Below, one piece after another: positions 45,836 through 55,179 of a stretch of 64,000 nt of DNA. This stretch comes from Verrucomicrobiia bacterium (GTDB taxonomy: Bacteria > Verrucomicrobiota > Verrucomicrobiia > Verrucomicrobiales > DEV007): the NCBI GenBank assembly GCA_030425385.1, contig JAUIAH010000005.1:62001-126000 (forward strand), in the 5' to 3' direction. The notes beneath the pieces were generated by a model. The model made no database searches. It was not told the DNA's origin and saw only the letters and a list, made by a program, of their open reading frames with translations. Position numbers and translations under genes: made by a program. The first letter of the stretch is position 1. Each line of letters starts with the position of its first letter.

Positions 45836-48085
45836 GTGAAGGCTTTGTTTGCATTCTTCGTGCTCACGGTTTCCGCCCAGTGCCAAACCGATCTCGACGC
45901 TTGGCGTCTACTTCACTTTCCCCAAACGGCGAATGATCCTAGCAAAGAAGCAACCAGCTGGGGAAACCAGGCCGACCCCGACGCCGATGGCTACATCAAT
46001 CTTCTTGAGTTTCTTCAAGACACGGATCCCAATGCTTTCTCGGACCCACTCATCCCCGATAGCCCGAGCGTCCTCTCCTTTCCCTGGCGGGAGACTGATC
46101 ATCCGGTAGCCCTCCAGGTTGAGACCTCTTGGGACGCTCAAACGTGGTTGCCCGGAGTCATCCTCTCTCCCGAGATCGAAATTCCGGTCACAGCCACCTC
46201 CCATATCGTGAACCGCCAGATGGAGGGATCAGTGGAACGCATCTTGGTGCGCGCCGCCTCTACGGGCGAGGATTCACGTGGCTTTCTCCGGGTGCGAGCC
46301 ATCGATGCTGCGGATCTCTTCCCACCCCTAACAGACGCGCAACCTTTTCGTATCGACGACGGCTTCCTCACTGCCCCCATCTTGCAATCGCCCTCTTCTG
46401 AGACGGTAAACGTCGTGTGGTACACGGCCTTTCTCGGCTCAGACCATACCCTGATCTACGGCGATCATCTCGACCACAGAGCGACCGCGACTTCGACGAA
46501 GCTCACGCGCATGCTGGAGGACACCGATTCCCAGCTCCATCCCGCCTCCGTCAATCAGTTAGGATTTCCCTCCGCCAGCGGTGTGCGCCATCGGTCCGTT
46601 TGGAAACATCAAGCCACGGCAACTAACCTCACTCCCGGCCTTCGCGTCCCCTACCTAGTCGAAAGTGTTCGCGACGATGGCGAGCACTTTCGCAGTCGAG
46701 CCTACAGCCTACAGCCCCTTCCTGCACCTGGCCACCCTCTCAAGATTCTCCTAACATCCGATCAGCAGAACCGCCCCATGTCGGCGGCAAACTATCAGAA
46801 AGCCTATGAGACGGTCGGGCCACTAGACGCAGTGCTCTTCGCGGGAGACTTTGTTGATTATCCTAACAGAGCATCGGAATGGTTCGATCGCAATTCCACG
46901 ACCCGCCCAGCCTTCTATCCGACTATGCAAGGACGATGGGACCAGATCCATTCGGCTTCTCCCTATCGTGGAGGGCCAATCCTCCAGCATGCTACCCTCT
47001 TGAGCGCTCTGGGAAACCACGAGGTGGCGGGGCGTTGGCGACCTAACCAGCATGACATTACTACCATGTATACGGATTCCCAGCCCCGTTGGCGTGCTGA
47101 GATGCTCTATGAGAATGCGCTCGGCTCGGGCCATCCCGAGGCAGCCACCTGTATCCGCGATCACTCCTTTGAAACCATCACTTACGACGAGATGTGGCCC
47201 TCTCCCCAGCCAGGATTACCCTACTGGTCACGCTGTTATGGGGACATCTTTATCATTAGTCTTCACGTCAACCGCATCTGGCGTCTTTGGGGAAGCGATC
47301 GGAAAGGCAAGGAAGGTGAGGACCCTGCTGATGTGAACAACCCCGATGCCTGGGGATTCGGAGATCATCTCTTCGAGCCATTCGGCCCAGGCAGCGCCCA
47401 GTACCAGTGGCTTGAGCAGGTGTTAGAAAGTGAAGCCTGCCAGCAAGCGCGTTTCCGTATCGTCATGGCCCATCAGACGATGTTCGGACTAGGCGACAAT
47501 GCCTATCCTGTGCTCGCGCCCTCAGACGTGACGATCCGATTTGACCATGGTTCCGGAGAAGAAGTGTCACAGCTCACCTACCCGATCTCCAAAGAAACGT
47601 GGGACTCCGACATTGCGCCGTTGTTAGGATCCATCATTTCGATCGACTATCACTATGCCGACGACGCAGATGTGTGGCGAAACGCAATAGAGCCCCTGCT
47701 GATAGACGCGGGCATCGACCTAGTGCTCACTGGTCATTCGCATTTATGGAATCGATCAAAGGTCGGGCCCATGCACTATCTGGAAACGTCCAACGTGGGT
47801 GACAGCTTCGGGGCTCGCTATGATGACCTCGACGGAAGCAAGACCTGGCCTGGCACGTCCTTTCCTGCTGGAGATCCTCACGGGCGGCCCAGCATCGCGC
47901 CCAACATCCTGAATCCACTTCAAGAACTAGAAGGCTACGATCACCCGCTCCCGTTCGTCTCCAGCAATCGGCACACGGTATTCTCGATATTCGATACAGC
48001 TGAAGGAGCCGTGAAGAGCTATGTCTTCGACACCATGGAGCCGTCCAGCGCTGTGCGCCTATTCGATCAGTTCATGTTAGAATGA
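45836..48085 (+). CDS. secreted calcineurin-like metallophosphatase
   Basis: It starts with GTG and a signal peptide (MKALFAFFVLTVSAQ). The protein has 749 residues. The N-terminal ~230 residues resemble the beta-sandwich of purple acid phosphatase-like proteins. The phosphoesterase domain (about 300-690) has FAGDFVDY, LSALGNHEVAG, VMAHQ and LTGHSHLWNR. The first motif reads LLTSDQQ, so the usual His of D-x-H is Gln, which may change metal binding. It probably acts on extracellular phosphoesters. The stop is 24 bp from the stop of the convergent gene. Confidence 0.88.
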   Translation: MKALFAFFVLTVSAQCQTDLDAWRLLHFPQTANDPSKEATSWGNQADPDADGYINLLEFLQDTDPNAFSDPLIPDSPSVLSFPWRETDHPVALQVETSWDAQTWLPGVILSPEIEIPVTATSHIVNRQMEGSVERILVRAASTGEDSRGFLRVRAIDAADLFPPLTDAQPFRIDDGFLTAPILQSPSSETVNVVWYTAFLGSDHTLIYGDHLDHRATATSTKLTRMLEDTDSQLHPASVNQLGFPSASGVRHRSVWKHQATATNLTPGLRVPYLVESVRDDGEHFRSRAYSLQPLPAPGHPLKILLTSDQQNRPMSAANYQKAYETVGPLDAVLFAGDFVDYPNRASEWFDRNSTTRPAFYPTMQGRWDQIHSASPYRGGPILQHATLLSALGNHEVAGRWRPNQHDITTMYTDSQPRWRAEMLYENALGSGHPEAATCIRDHSFETITYDEMWPSPQPGLPYWSRCYGDIFIISLHVNRIWRLWGSDRKGKEGEDPADVNNPDAWGFGDHLFEPFGPGSAQYQWLEQVLESEACQQARFRIVMAHQTMFGLGDNAYPVLAPSDVTIRFDHGSGEEVSQLTYPISKETWDSDIAPLLGSIISIDYHYADDADVWRNAIEPLLIDAGIDLVLTGHSHLWNRSKVGPMHYLETSNVGDSFGARYDDLDGSKTWPGTSFPAGDPHGRPSIAPNILNPLQELEGYDHPLPFVSSNRHTVFSIFDTAEGAVKSYVFDTMEPSSAVRLFDQFMLE

Positions 48086-48109
48086 CCGAATCCAGACAGT
48101 GTTGTTAGC

Positions 48110-48880
48110 CTACGCTGCGGAATCGCGGATATTATCCAGCATGTTGCAGAACTCGCGCGACTCCTTCTTCACCGTGCGCAATCGCTCTTGAATGTCTTCC
48201 TTCAGGTCGTCTTCAAGGAGGAGGATCTCAGCGAACCCATTGACGGCCGCCAGCAGATTACGGAAATCGTGACGCACTTGCCGATCACGCACAGAGTCAG
48301 GCAGATCCTGCCCCGGCGTCACTTGATCCGCGGCAAGCCGTTCCCGCAGAGAAGTCGACGCATCGCGCATGCTCTCGATGGCCACCGGTCCCTGCTCGCC
48401 CAAGTCAGGCATGCGGGTCTCAAGCCAGCGGACGCCCTCACAGAGGGAGTCGGCGAGGGACCCGAAAGAAGGATTCGTGGCAGTGGTTTCCATAGGATGA
48501 ATACAAGTAATGGAATTACGAGACCGCTCAAGAAGTTCCGTTACCTTTCGTAATACCTGCTCATGATTGAAAGGTCTTACCAGAACTGCGTCGCAACCCG
48601 CTTCCTCGGCGGCTCCCCGCGCATTCACCTGAGGGACAAATCCGATCACGCCCACATTTGCGGATCGTGGGCGGCATTTGATCTCTGCCACCGTGGTGTA
48701 GCCCGTCTCGCCTGGATCATCGAGATTGACGAGAAAGAACTCGAAATCATACTCCCTGGCGAAGCTTACCGCCTGGCGGGCCGTGGTGACAGTGGCCACT
48801 GCAAAGCCCGACGCTTGCAGAAACTGGGAAAGGTGCACCGCTTCGCGGCAATCGGTTTCGTAGATCAGGATGCGGGTCAT
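48110..48880 (-). CDS. pseudo-receiver fused to a histidine-kinase dimerisation helix
   Basis: The protein has 256 residues. Residues 1-122 have the receiver fold (RILIYETDCREAVHLSQFLQ) but lack key residues: the acidic pair is ET, the acceptor position in FFLVNLDDPG is Asn, and the conserved Lys is Arg (LVRPF). Residues about 195-256 look like a DHp domain with an H-box (VRHDFRNLLAAVNGFAEILL), and no ATPase domain follows. It resembles phosphotransfer or decoy proteins in kinase networks. No partner gene is adjacent. An AT-rich patch upstream (48927-48950) could hold the promoter. Confidence 0.75.
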   Translation of the reverse strand: MTRILIYETDCREAVHLSQFLQASGFAVATVTTARQAVSFAREYDFEFFLVNLDDPGETGYTTVAEIKCRPRSANVGVIGFVPQVNARGAAEEAGCDAVLVRPFNHEQVLRKVTELLERSRNSITCIHPMETTATNPSFGSLADSLCEGVRWLETRMPDLGEQGPVAIESMRDASTSLRERLAADQVTPGQDLPDSVRDRQVRHDFRNLLAAVNGFAEILLLEDDLKEDIQERLRTVKKESREFCNMLDNIRDSAA

Positions 48881-49228
48881 CGGCTGCAGAGTTCCTTGAA
48901 ACGTAGCACGCCTCGAGAGTGAAATCTATGGAAATTATAATAAATATTGTGAGCGCATAGAGGGCTTTTCACGTGCACTCACATCCCTGACACCCATTCG
49001 CAAGGCTGCGACGCCTCCTTGATCAATGAGGGCAAGGAATTCTTTCACATTCGCTGAAAGAAGGCTCAGCCAGAACCGTATCCTTAGCGTTATCCAGGTA
49101 ACGCATTGATTCTGTTTGTTTGTTGTCCGTTCCGAGTGATGCCGTCGGGGGATGCGCGGAACGAGGAACGTTCTTTGGAGGAGGCGGGGTATCTCGCCCC
49201 GCCTCTTTCGGGGAAAGAAAGGTCCCCT
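48881..49228. other. intergenic region with AT-rich patch
   Basis: No gene is seen. The patch at about 48928-48950 (gaaattataataaatattgtg) contains TATAAT on both strands and is the likely promoter of the leftward pseudo-receiver gene. The hairpin at 49181-49205 is listed separately. Confidence 0.45.
49181..49205. terminator. hairpin after the DapA-family gene
   Basis: A 9-bp perfect stem (GAGGCGGGG / CCCCGCCTC) with a 7-base loop lies 24 bp beyond the leftward gene's stop. The T tract is poor on the minus strand (a short TTT follows on the plus strand), so its direction and strength are uncertain. Confidence 0.5.
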
Positions 49229-50128
49229 CTACGCCGGACGAGTCGCCGCGCAGGTGTGGATGATGCGCAAGGCCTCTTCCCGCTCGTCACCCACCAAAGG
49301 CAAGCGGGGCGCCCGCACCGTCTCCGTCCCGTAACCCATCTCAGACGACGCTAGCTTGATATATTGAACGAGTTTGGGGACGCTATCAAAGTGCAACATG
49401 GGCATGTACCATCGGTAGACCTCCAAAGCCCGTTGATAATCTCCGGCCATGGCGGCGTCCCATAGAAGACCGTTCTCCCTTGGAAATGCATCCACGAGTC
49501 CAGAGATCCACCCTGAACACCCTAACATGATACTTTCCAGGGCGACATCATCCAACCCGGCAAAGATCAAGTAGCGATCTCCCAACGCGTTGAAGAGATC
49601 CGTGATACGACGCACGTCTCCCGCAGCTTCTTTGATGCAGACGATATTCTCCACATCTGCCAACTCTTGAAACATCGCTGGCGTGATATCCACTCGATAC
49701 ACCGGAGGGTTGTTGTAGCACATGATCGGAAGACTCGTGGCCGCAGCGATCGTGCGAAAGTGTTGTACCGTCTCTCGAGCATCGGAATGGTAGACCATGC
49801 CCGGCATGACCATCAGGCCATCCACGCCGACAGACTCTGCCGCCTGCGCCGTCTCACAAGCTGTCTGAGTGGTAAACTCCGCCACGCCATTCAGAAGCGG
49901 CACCGTGTCCCCCACGACTTCCTTCGTCGCCTTCAATACCGCCACCTTCTCTTCAGGGGAAATGGAACAGTTCTCCCCAATCGTCCCTAACATGATAATC
50001 CCATGGACCCCATTCTCAAGCAACGCCTCAACATGCTTCTGCGTCGCTGGGAGATCGAGGGAGAAATCTTCGTGAAACTGTGTGGGTACGGCGGGAAAGA
50101 CGCCCCGCCAATCAACATTCATGGCCAT
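49229..50128 (-). CDS. dihydrodipicolinate synthase/N-acetylneuraminate lyase family protein
   Basis: The protein has 299 residues (start 50128 or 50122). Family marks: GIIMLGTIGENCSISPEEK near the start (GTIGE instead of GTTGE), Tyr in IMCYNNPPVYRVD and the Schiff-base Lys in ENIVCIKEAAGDV. The GTIGE and active-site differences, and the absence of lysine genes nearby, favour a sugar-acid or keto-acid aldolase over DapA itself. The substrate is not determined by sequence. Confidence 0.87.
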   Translation of the reverse strand: MAMNVDWRGVFPAVPTQFHEDFSLDLPATQKHVEALLENGVHGIIMLGTIGENCSISPEEKVAVLKATKEVVGDTVPLLNGVAEFTTQTACETAQAAESVGVDGLMVMPGMVYHSDARETVQHFRTIAAATSLPIMCYNNPPVYRVDITPAMFQELADVENIVCIKEAAGDVRRITDLFNALGDRYLIFAGLDDVALESIMLGCSGWISGLVDAFPRENGLLWDAAMAGDYQRALEVYRWYMPMLHFDSVPKLVQYIKLASSEMGYGTETVRAPRLPLVGDEREEALRIIHTCAATRPA

Positions 50129-50225
50129 GCGCTCAGACTCGCGGGCCCCTGCACGAGTGTCAAGGCGGGGAAGTCCCCAAGAACTCCCCTTGAATCACCA
50201 CGCTGCTTTCGGATACATCTGCACG

Positions 50226-50876
50226 ATGATGCGTTCTTCACTCTCTCTTCTCATCCTAACACCCATCCTCGCCTGTCTCCTTCTCCACGACGGGCAGGCA
50301 GAGGAACCCAAGGCGTCCACCACCCAAGTCCTCTTCGATGGCAGCACGCTTGATGCCTGGGAAAGCATCGGATCTGCCAAGTGGAAGATCGAGGGAAACG
50401 TGCTCGTGGGCGGCCAAGACGGGGACCCCAAGCGGAGCGGCCTGCTATACACCAAGGCCAGCTTTCAAGACTTCGACCTCACCTTGGAATTCATGATCGA
50501 TGAACACGGGAAGTACAACAGCGGTGTCTACCTGCGCAACACACCTGACCAACCTCGGCGCACAGGCTATCAAATCAACATCGGCCGTGGTGCTGCAGAC
50601 GAACCCGTGGGCCTCTACCTCAACGACTGGCTCGACAAAGGCGATGCCGACGACACGATCCGAAAGAAACTCGACTGGAATCACCTCCGCATCCGCGCCC
50701 AAGGCCCACACATCGAAGCCTGGTTGAACGGAACCAAGATCGTCGACTACACGGACCCAGACCCCAAACCCGCCTTGCTGCAGAAAGGCACCATCGCCCT
50801 GCAGACTTACGGCGCAGAAGGACACGATGGGTGGGTCAAGTTTCGGAGCATCCAAATCAGGCCGTTAGATAAATGA
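50226..50876 (+). CDS. secreted DUF1080 protein (3-keto-disaccharide hydrolase type)
   Basis: ATG codons at 50226 and 50229 give a signal peptide (SLSLLILTPILACLLLHDGQ); the long upstream frame to 50082 overlaps the divergent gene and is rejected. The 216-residue protein has the DUF1080 pattern: LFDGSTLDAWES, KWKIEGNVLVGG, FDLTLEFMIDEHGKYNSGVY, LDWNHLRIRAQG and GWVKFRSIQIRPL. Members are concanavalin-like folds that bind or cleave oxidised disaccharides. It is very common in Verrucomicrobiota and Planctomycetota. Confidence 0.9.
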   Translation: MMRSSLSLLILTPILACLLLHDGQAEEPKASTTQVLFDGSTLDAWESIGSAKWKIEGNVLVGGQDGDPKRSGLLYTKASFQDFDLTLEFMIDEHGKYNSGVYLRNTPDQPRRTGYQINIGRGAADEPVGLYLNDWLDKGDADDTIRKKLDWNHLRIRAQGPHIEAWLNGTKIVDYTDPDPKPALLQKGTIALQTYGAEGHDGWVKFRSIQIRPLDK

Positions 50877-50915
50877 TATACTCGTTCCCATCGCCCCAGG
50901 GGGACTGAAGGGACT

Positions 50916-51320
50916 CTACTCATTGAGGGTCCTAGACACCGCATCGAGCGGAGAGGAAACCACGCTCCCATGCATTTCCGAGCGGAGCCATTCCGCGGGA
51001 TAGCTGACGACCAGGAAGCAAAGCGATATCCTGGCAGTGATGTCAAACGCATGTGTCACGGCCACATGCAGGTAGAAGGCACCTACCAGGGGCAACGCCC
51101 AAACGGTCATCATGTCTCCCTCGCCAGCCGTGAGCCACCGGACTCCAGAGACCGCAGCAAGCGCGAAGAAGAATCCCGCTCCTAGCAATTTCCAAAGCAA
51201 ATGCGCATCCTCGCATTGCTTGAGAATCGTCCGGCGAACCATCCAGGCAGGCAACGCTAACAAACTCCCCACAAGAAGAATGTCCATTAGGAAGGTGATG
51301 AAGAGCCAGCTTGAAACCAT
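50916..51320 (-). CDS. small membrane protein, unknown
   Basis: The protein has 134 residues and about four hydrophobic helices: LFITFLMDILLVGSLLALPA, LLGAGFFFALAAVSGV, VWALPLVGAFYLHVAV and ISLCFLVVSYPAEWL. No family is recognised. It converges on the DUF1080 gene with a 40-bp gap. Confidence 0.6.
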   Translation of the reverse strand: MVSSWLFITFLMDILLVGSLLALPAWMVRRTILKQCEDAHLLWKLLGAGFFFALAAVSGVRWLTAGEGDMMTVWALPLVGAFYLHVAVTHAFDITARISLCFLVVSYPAEWLRSEMHGSVVSSPLDAVSRTLNE

Positions 51321-51471
51321 CGATTCGCCCCTGAGACACTTTCGCGGCTTTCCTCTCGTCCGTCAATAGGCTGGATCCAGCCAAGCACGCCCCCACAGAA
51401 ACAGACGATACCCCACGCGTTCTTGATGGTATTGGAAGCCCGACCCCTGTTCGACGAGGTGGGATGCATGC

Positions 51472-51855
51472 ATGAGATTCGAGCGCGAACCCTATCGCTA
51501 CAAATCGGAGGACGCCACGCGGGAAACCATCGCGCAGTATCGCGAGAAGAAAGCCGAGGTCGTCGAGCGTCGCGATGCCTTGCGTGAAGAGATCAGCCAA
51601 ACGGTGAACTCCTTGGAAAGTGCCGAGACTGATAGCGAAGTGAAGAAGCTCATCGGGCAACAAACCGAACTGCAAGCCATCGATCAGGAATTGGAAATCG
51701 CCCAGGCCGATGCCGAAGCGCGGGCCTTGGAAAACGAGAACCAACGCATCGCCGAAGCCAAAGCACGGGGCGAAGAAAGCGCCCGCCGCTTTGAAGCCGC
51801 CAACCGCGCCGATGTCCAAACCTACCGCCTCGACCAATCCGCCTACGGCTGGTGA
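51472..51855 (+). pseudogene. coiled-coil TrbJ/VirB5-like fragment
   Basis: The reading frame gives 127 residues, almost all charged helix (YREKKAEVVERRDALREEIS, LIGQQTELQAIDQELEIAQA), ending RLDQSAYGW. The frame is also open ~45 bases upstream of this ATG without another start. There is no signal peptide, so it looks like the C-terminal part of a VirB5/TrbJ-type protein. The link rests on coiled-coil character and on type IV pieces farther right (VirB6-like, TrbG-like) in the expected order. It could also be an unrelated intact small coiled-coil gene. Confidence 0.45.
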
Positions 51856-51931
51856 AGCCGGAAATTATCAGTTCAAAAATCAGAAATCATCAATCGTAAA
51901 TCATCAATCAAGCGTCAGCGCCCCCCTTCTC

Positions 51932-52027
51932 ATGTTCCAACGCAACCGCATCGAACTCACTAGCGACATCACCAAACCGCCACGCACCAATTCGGTAGGG
52001 GAAACCGGAAGGAATGAAGAACGATGA
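51932..52027 (+). pseudogene. short ORF, possible N-terminal scrap of the next type IV gene
   Basis: Thirty-one codons (MFQRNRIELTSDITKPPRTN ...) follow the coiled-coil frame. A duplicated short sequence (aaatcatcaatc) lies between them. No family is recognisable; its position suggests the start of the next transfer gene, cut off where the VapBC pair begins. Confidence 0.25.
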
Positions 52028-52126
52028 TGGTCTATCCCGTTGGAAACGCGACAGATACTTGCCGGAGCATGTTGAATGATGAATTCTGAAGTGTTTGCCA
52101 GTTCCGTGATCTGCCGTTCGACGACC

Positions 52127-52561
52127 TCAGGCAACCAAGGGATTGTGAGTCTTGAGTTCCGGAAACTTAGAAAAATCCCGATCAGCCGTCCAAAGTTCGG
52201 CCACTCCGTGGTTCAGGCAGAGAGCGGCGATCCTAGCATCATGGACACGCCCTCCAGCAATCTTAGCATTGATACAAAGATTTCCGAGCCGCTCCAAATA
52301 CCCCGGGCCTTCGTGGAGAAAGCGAAGGGTATTGGAATTCTGCCAGCCCTCGATGGCTTTGAACGCCACCTCTTGGGGAGTCGGCGGGCTGTAGATCCGA
52401 GGATGGGTCACGATAGCCAAGAACTCATGAACGGAACTCCATGCAATCGCCCACGGACGCCCACTGCTTGCCAGATCGTTGAGCGCCGAAACGGACTTGT
52501 CATGCCACTCGGAGTCTTCCCGATGTGCGTAGACAAGGATGTTCGTGTCGATCGCGATCAT
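52127..52561 (-). CDS. vapC: PIN-domain toxin VapC
   Basis: The protein has 144 residues. PIN-domain acidic residues are present: MIAIDTNILVYAHRED (Asp5), VHEFLAIVTHP, a C-terminal Asp in GRVHDARIAALC and ELWTADRDFSKFP. The toxin is expected to cleave RNA. Its start is directly adjacent to the antitoxin stop. The pair is placed inside remnants of a type IV locus. Confidence 0.92.
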   Translation of the reverse strand: MIAIDTNILVYAHREDSEWHDKSVSALNDLASSGRPWAIAWSSVHEFLAIVTHPRIYSPPTPQEVAFKAIEGWQNSNTLRFLHEGPGYLERLGNLCINAKIAGGRVHDARIAALCLNHGVAELWTADRDFSKFPELKTHNPLVA

Positions 52562-52801
52562 CTAAGAGTCGTTGTAAATGGCGTCGCGAATGGAGTCCCA
52601 GCCCTTGTCCCGGAACTCTGGTTGCAGTCCCTTCCCTTTGAAGGTCACCCATTCGATCTGACCCGATTCGGGCGATTCCGCCTGGTCCAGAACTCTGCGC
52701 AATCCTTCCTCGATCAAGCGCCTCAGCGTCGTCTCCGATTCCTCCGCAAACGCCTTCGCTCGCAAGAGCACATCGTCAGCAATATCCACAGTAGTCTTCA
52801 T
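52562..52801 (-). CDS. vapB: VapB-type antitoxin
   Basis: The start at 52801 (MKTTVDIADDVLLRAKAFAE) is chosen because it is the typical ribbon-helix-helix start; the frame to 52879 adds an unlikely leader. The protein has 79 residues. The RHH part ends near LRRLIEEGLRRVLDQ, followed by a toxin-binding tail (GWDSIRDAIY). It would neutralise VapC and repress its own promoter. Confidence 0.88.
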   Translation of the reverse strand: MKTTVDIADDVLLRAKAFAEESETTLRRLIEEGLRRVLDQAESPESGQIEWVTFKGKGLQPEFRDKGWDSIRDAIYNDS

Positions 52802-52878
52802 ATGGGTAACCATATTCACCGATACGGGCTGGTCAATTTGAAAAAGAAGAACCCATTCAGAGCGGTCTTCAAGAAACA

Positions 52879-53147
52879 AGGCAGGACCAACTCTTCACAA
52901 AGCCCTCGTCTACTTTGGCATCGCCCTTGCCCCGATCTTCCTCCCCATGCTCATGCTGAATGCCACGCGAGGCATCGCTGTGCGCTATGTGTTAGGGCTA
53001 TTCTCCCTCATCCTCTGGCCCCTCGGCTGGGCCGTGGCCAACCTCATGACCCAATCCCTCATGGAAGCCGCCGCCCACCACACGCCCTATGAATACGGAG
53101 GCGTCCTCTGCCAAACACCCCTTGATAGAGCATCTTCTCGTGACTGA
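52879..53147 (+). pseudogene. VirB6/TrbL-like membrane fragment
   Basis: The plus-strand frame is open from about 52879 to the stop at 53147 without a proper start. It reads LHKALVYFGIALAPIFLPML, then VRYVLGLFSLILWPLGWAVA and MTQSLMEAAAHHTPYEYGG, two or three membrane helices with the style of VirB6/TrbL polytopic proteins. It looks like an internal piece of such a gene. VapB starts in its 5' end and the restriction cassette lies 46 bp after its stop. Confidence 0.55.
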
Positions 53148-53193
53148 TACCCATTGACGGTCTGACCGCAGCCACCTATGCCAGCAGGGCGCC

Positions 53194-55179
53194 ATGATCG
53201 ATCCCGCCCAACTCAAGAAACTCGAAGACGATCTGTGGGAAGCTGCGGATCAGCTACGGGCCAATTCCAAGCTGACTTCAACCGAGTATTACATGCCGGT
53301 GCTGGGGGTGATCTTCCTCCGCCATGCCACGAACCGCTTCAATGTGGCGCATGCGGAGGTCGAGCAGGAGATCACGCATCGGGAGCCGGTGCAGGCGGAT
53401 TATGTGAAACGGCGGGCCTTGTTCCTGCCTGAGAAGGCGCGGTTTGATGCCATTGTCGATCTGCCCAAGTCTCGCAATCTGGGCAAGGCGGTGAATGCGG
53501 CGATGAAGGCGATTGAGGAATCCTTCGAGCCACTCAAGGGCGCGCTGCCGAGGGACTATGAGATCTTTGAGAGGGATTTGTTAGACGATCTCTTGAAGAT
53601 CTTTAATCGCGAGACGCTGAAAGAAGCCAGTGGGGATGTCTTTGGTAGAATTTACGAATACTTCCTCATGAAGTTTGCCATGCAAGGGGCGCAAGATGCG
53701 GGCGAGTTCTTCACACCGCCGTCGCTCGTGCAGACAATCGTCAATGTCATCGAGCCGGACCATGGCAATGTCTTTGATCCCGCTTGTGGTTCCGGTGGCA
53801 TGTTTGTGCAGTCGAGTCACTTCATCGAGAGCGAAGGGAAAGACACGGCCAAGGTGGCGACCTTCTATGGTCAGGAGAAGACGGCCGCGACCATTCGTTT
53901 GGCCAAGATGAACCTCGCGGTGCATGGGTTAGAGGGGAAGATCCTGGAGGCCAACACCTTTTATCAGGATGAGCACACCCTGGTAGGGAATGCCGACTTC
54001 GTCATGGCCAATCCGCCTTTCAATGTCGACATGGTGGATGCGGAGAAGATTGAGGGCGATTTGCGGCTGCCGTTTGGTCTGCCGGGGGTGAACAAGAAGA
54101 AGAAGGTGAGCAATGCCAATTACCTCTGGGCGTCCTACTTCTATACCTATCTCAATGAGAAAGGCCGGGCCGGCTTTGTCATGTCCTCACAATCATCCAG
54201 CGCGGGTGGGCAGGAAATGGAGGTGCGGCGCAAGATCATCCAGACGGGCCATGTGGATGTCATGATCGCCATTCGTGGCGGGTTCTTCTACACGCGGACC
54301 GTTCCCTGTGAACTCTGGTTCTATGACAAGGGCAAAGCGAAGAAGCGTCAGAACACGGTGCTCATGCTAGACGCGCGCAACGTGCATCAGAAGATGACGC
54401 GCACGGTCTATGAATTCGCCCCAGAGCAATTGCAGAACCTCACTGCCATTGTCTGGCTCTACCGCGGCGAAACGAAGCGTTTCAAGAAACTGTTAGCTGG
54501 TTACGCGGCCGAGTGCGCCTCCTTCCGCGACACCATTGCCGAACATTGCCAGCCCGTGGATACGGAATTGGCGAAACTGCGAGATCGTGTCGGTGCCTTG
54601 AAAGCCGATGAAACCAGCACGCGGATGGATGCTACCTATCAAACGCTCACGCTGCCGCTGGATGCCATGGCCGCTAATCTGAAGGGCGGGAAGTTTGCCG
54701 ATTCAGAATCGCATTCCAAATTGGCAGGTGCCTGCCGGAAGCTGCGCCAAGTCGTTCAGGAAACCAAGCGCAGTCTCGAAGGCATTCTCAAAGAAGTGCT
54801 CAAGTTAGACCCAAAGAAGAAAGACGATTGGCGCGCTGTGTTTGGGCAAATGCAAACGGGGCTGAACAGTCTTCAAGTCTCGCTCACCGAGAACGAGACC
54901 ACCACCCGCCACTACCTCTGGCTCCGCGACCGCTTTCCCGATGATGAATATGTGGATGTGGAAGGCCTCTGTAAAGCAGTCGATCTACCCGAAATCGAAG
55001 AGAATGATTGGAGTTTAACACCCGGCCGTTACGTGGGCGTGGCTCCCGAGGAAGATGATCCGGATTTCGATTTCGACACGCGGATGAAGGAGATTCATGA
55101 GGAACTGGCGGTGTTGAACGGTGAGGCCGCAAAGCTGACAAAGACGATTCATGCAAACTGGAACAATATGATGCCCTAA
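53194..55179 (+). CDS. hsdM: type I restriction-modification DNA methylase subunit M
   Basis: The protein has 661 residues. An HsdM N-terminal domain (LWEAADQLRANSKLTSTEYY) precedes the N6-adenine methylase with motif I NVFDPACGSGGMFVQSSHF and motif IV VMANPPFNVD. A C-terminal helical region (about 430-600) with charged coiled coil is longer than in minimal HsdM. It methylates the recognition site together with HsdS. Its TAA overlaps the hsdS ATG by one base (TAATG). Confidence 0.97.
   Translation: MIDPAQLKKLEDDLWEAADQLRANSKLTSTEYYMPVLGVIFLRHATNRFNVAHAEVEQEITHREPVQADYVKRRALFLPEKARFDAIVDLPKSRNLGKAVNAAMKAIEESFEPLKGALPRDYEIFERDLLDDLLKIFNRETLKEASGDVFGRIYEYFLMKFAMQGAQDAGEFFTPPSLVQTIVNVIEPDHGNVFDPACGSGGMFVQSSHFIESEGKDTAKVATFYGQEKTAATIRLAKMNLAVHGLEGKILEANTFYQDEHTLVGNADFVMANPPFNVDMVDAEKIEGDLRLPFGLPGVNKKKKVSNANYLWASYFYTYLNEKGRAGFVMSSQSSSAGGQEMEVRRKIIQTGHVDVMIAIRGGFFYTRTVPCELWFYDKGKAKKRQNTVLMLDARNVHQKMTRTVYEFAPEQLQNLTAIVWLYRGETKRFKKLLAGYAAECASFRDTIAEHCQPVDTELAKLRDRVGALKADETSTRMDATYQTLTLPLDAMAANLKGGKFADSESHSKLAGACRKLRQVVQETKRSLEGILKEVLKLDPKKKDDWRAVFGQMQTGLNSLQVSLTENETTTRHYLWLRDRFPDDEYVDVEGLCKAVDLPEIEENDWSLTPGRYVGVAPEEDDPDFDFDTRMKEIHEELAVLNGEAAKLTKTIHANWNNMMP

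Noticed and set aside
48928-48950. AT-rich patch as an origin or att site
   Set aside because: Too short and without iterons or DnaA-box clusters; a promoter is a simpler reading.
51862-51912. Short repeats (aaatcatcaatc) as a CRISPR-like or att element
   Set aside because: Only two adjacent imperfect copies without spacers; best explained as local slippage.
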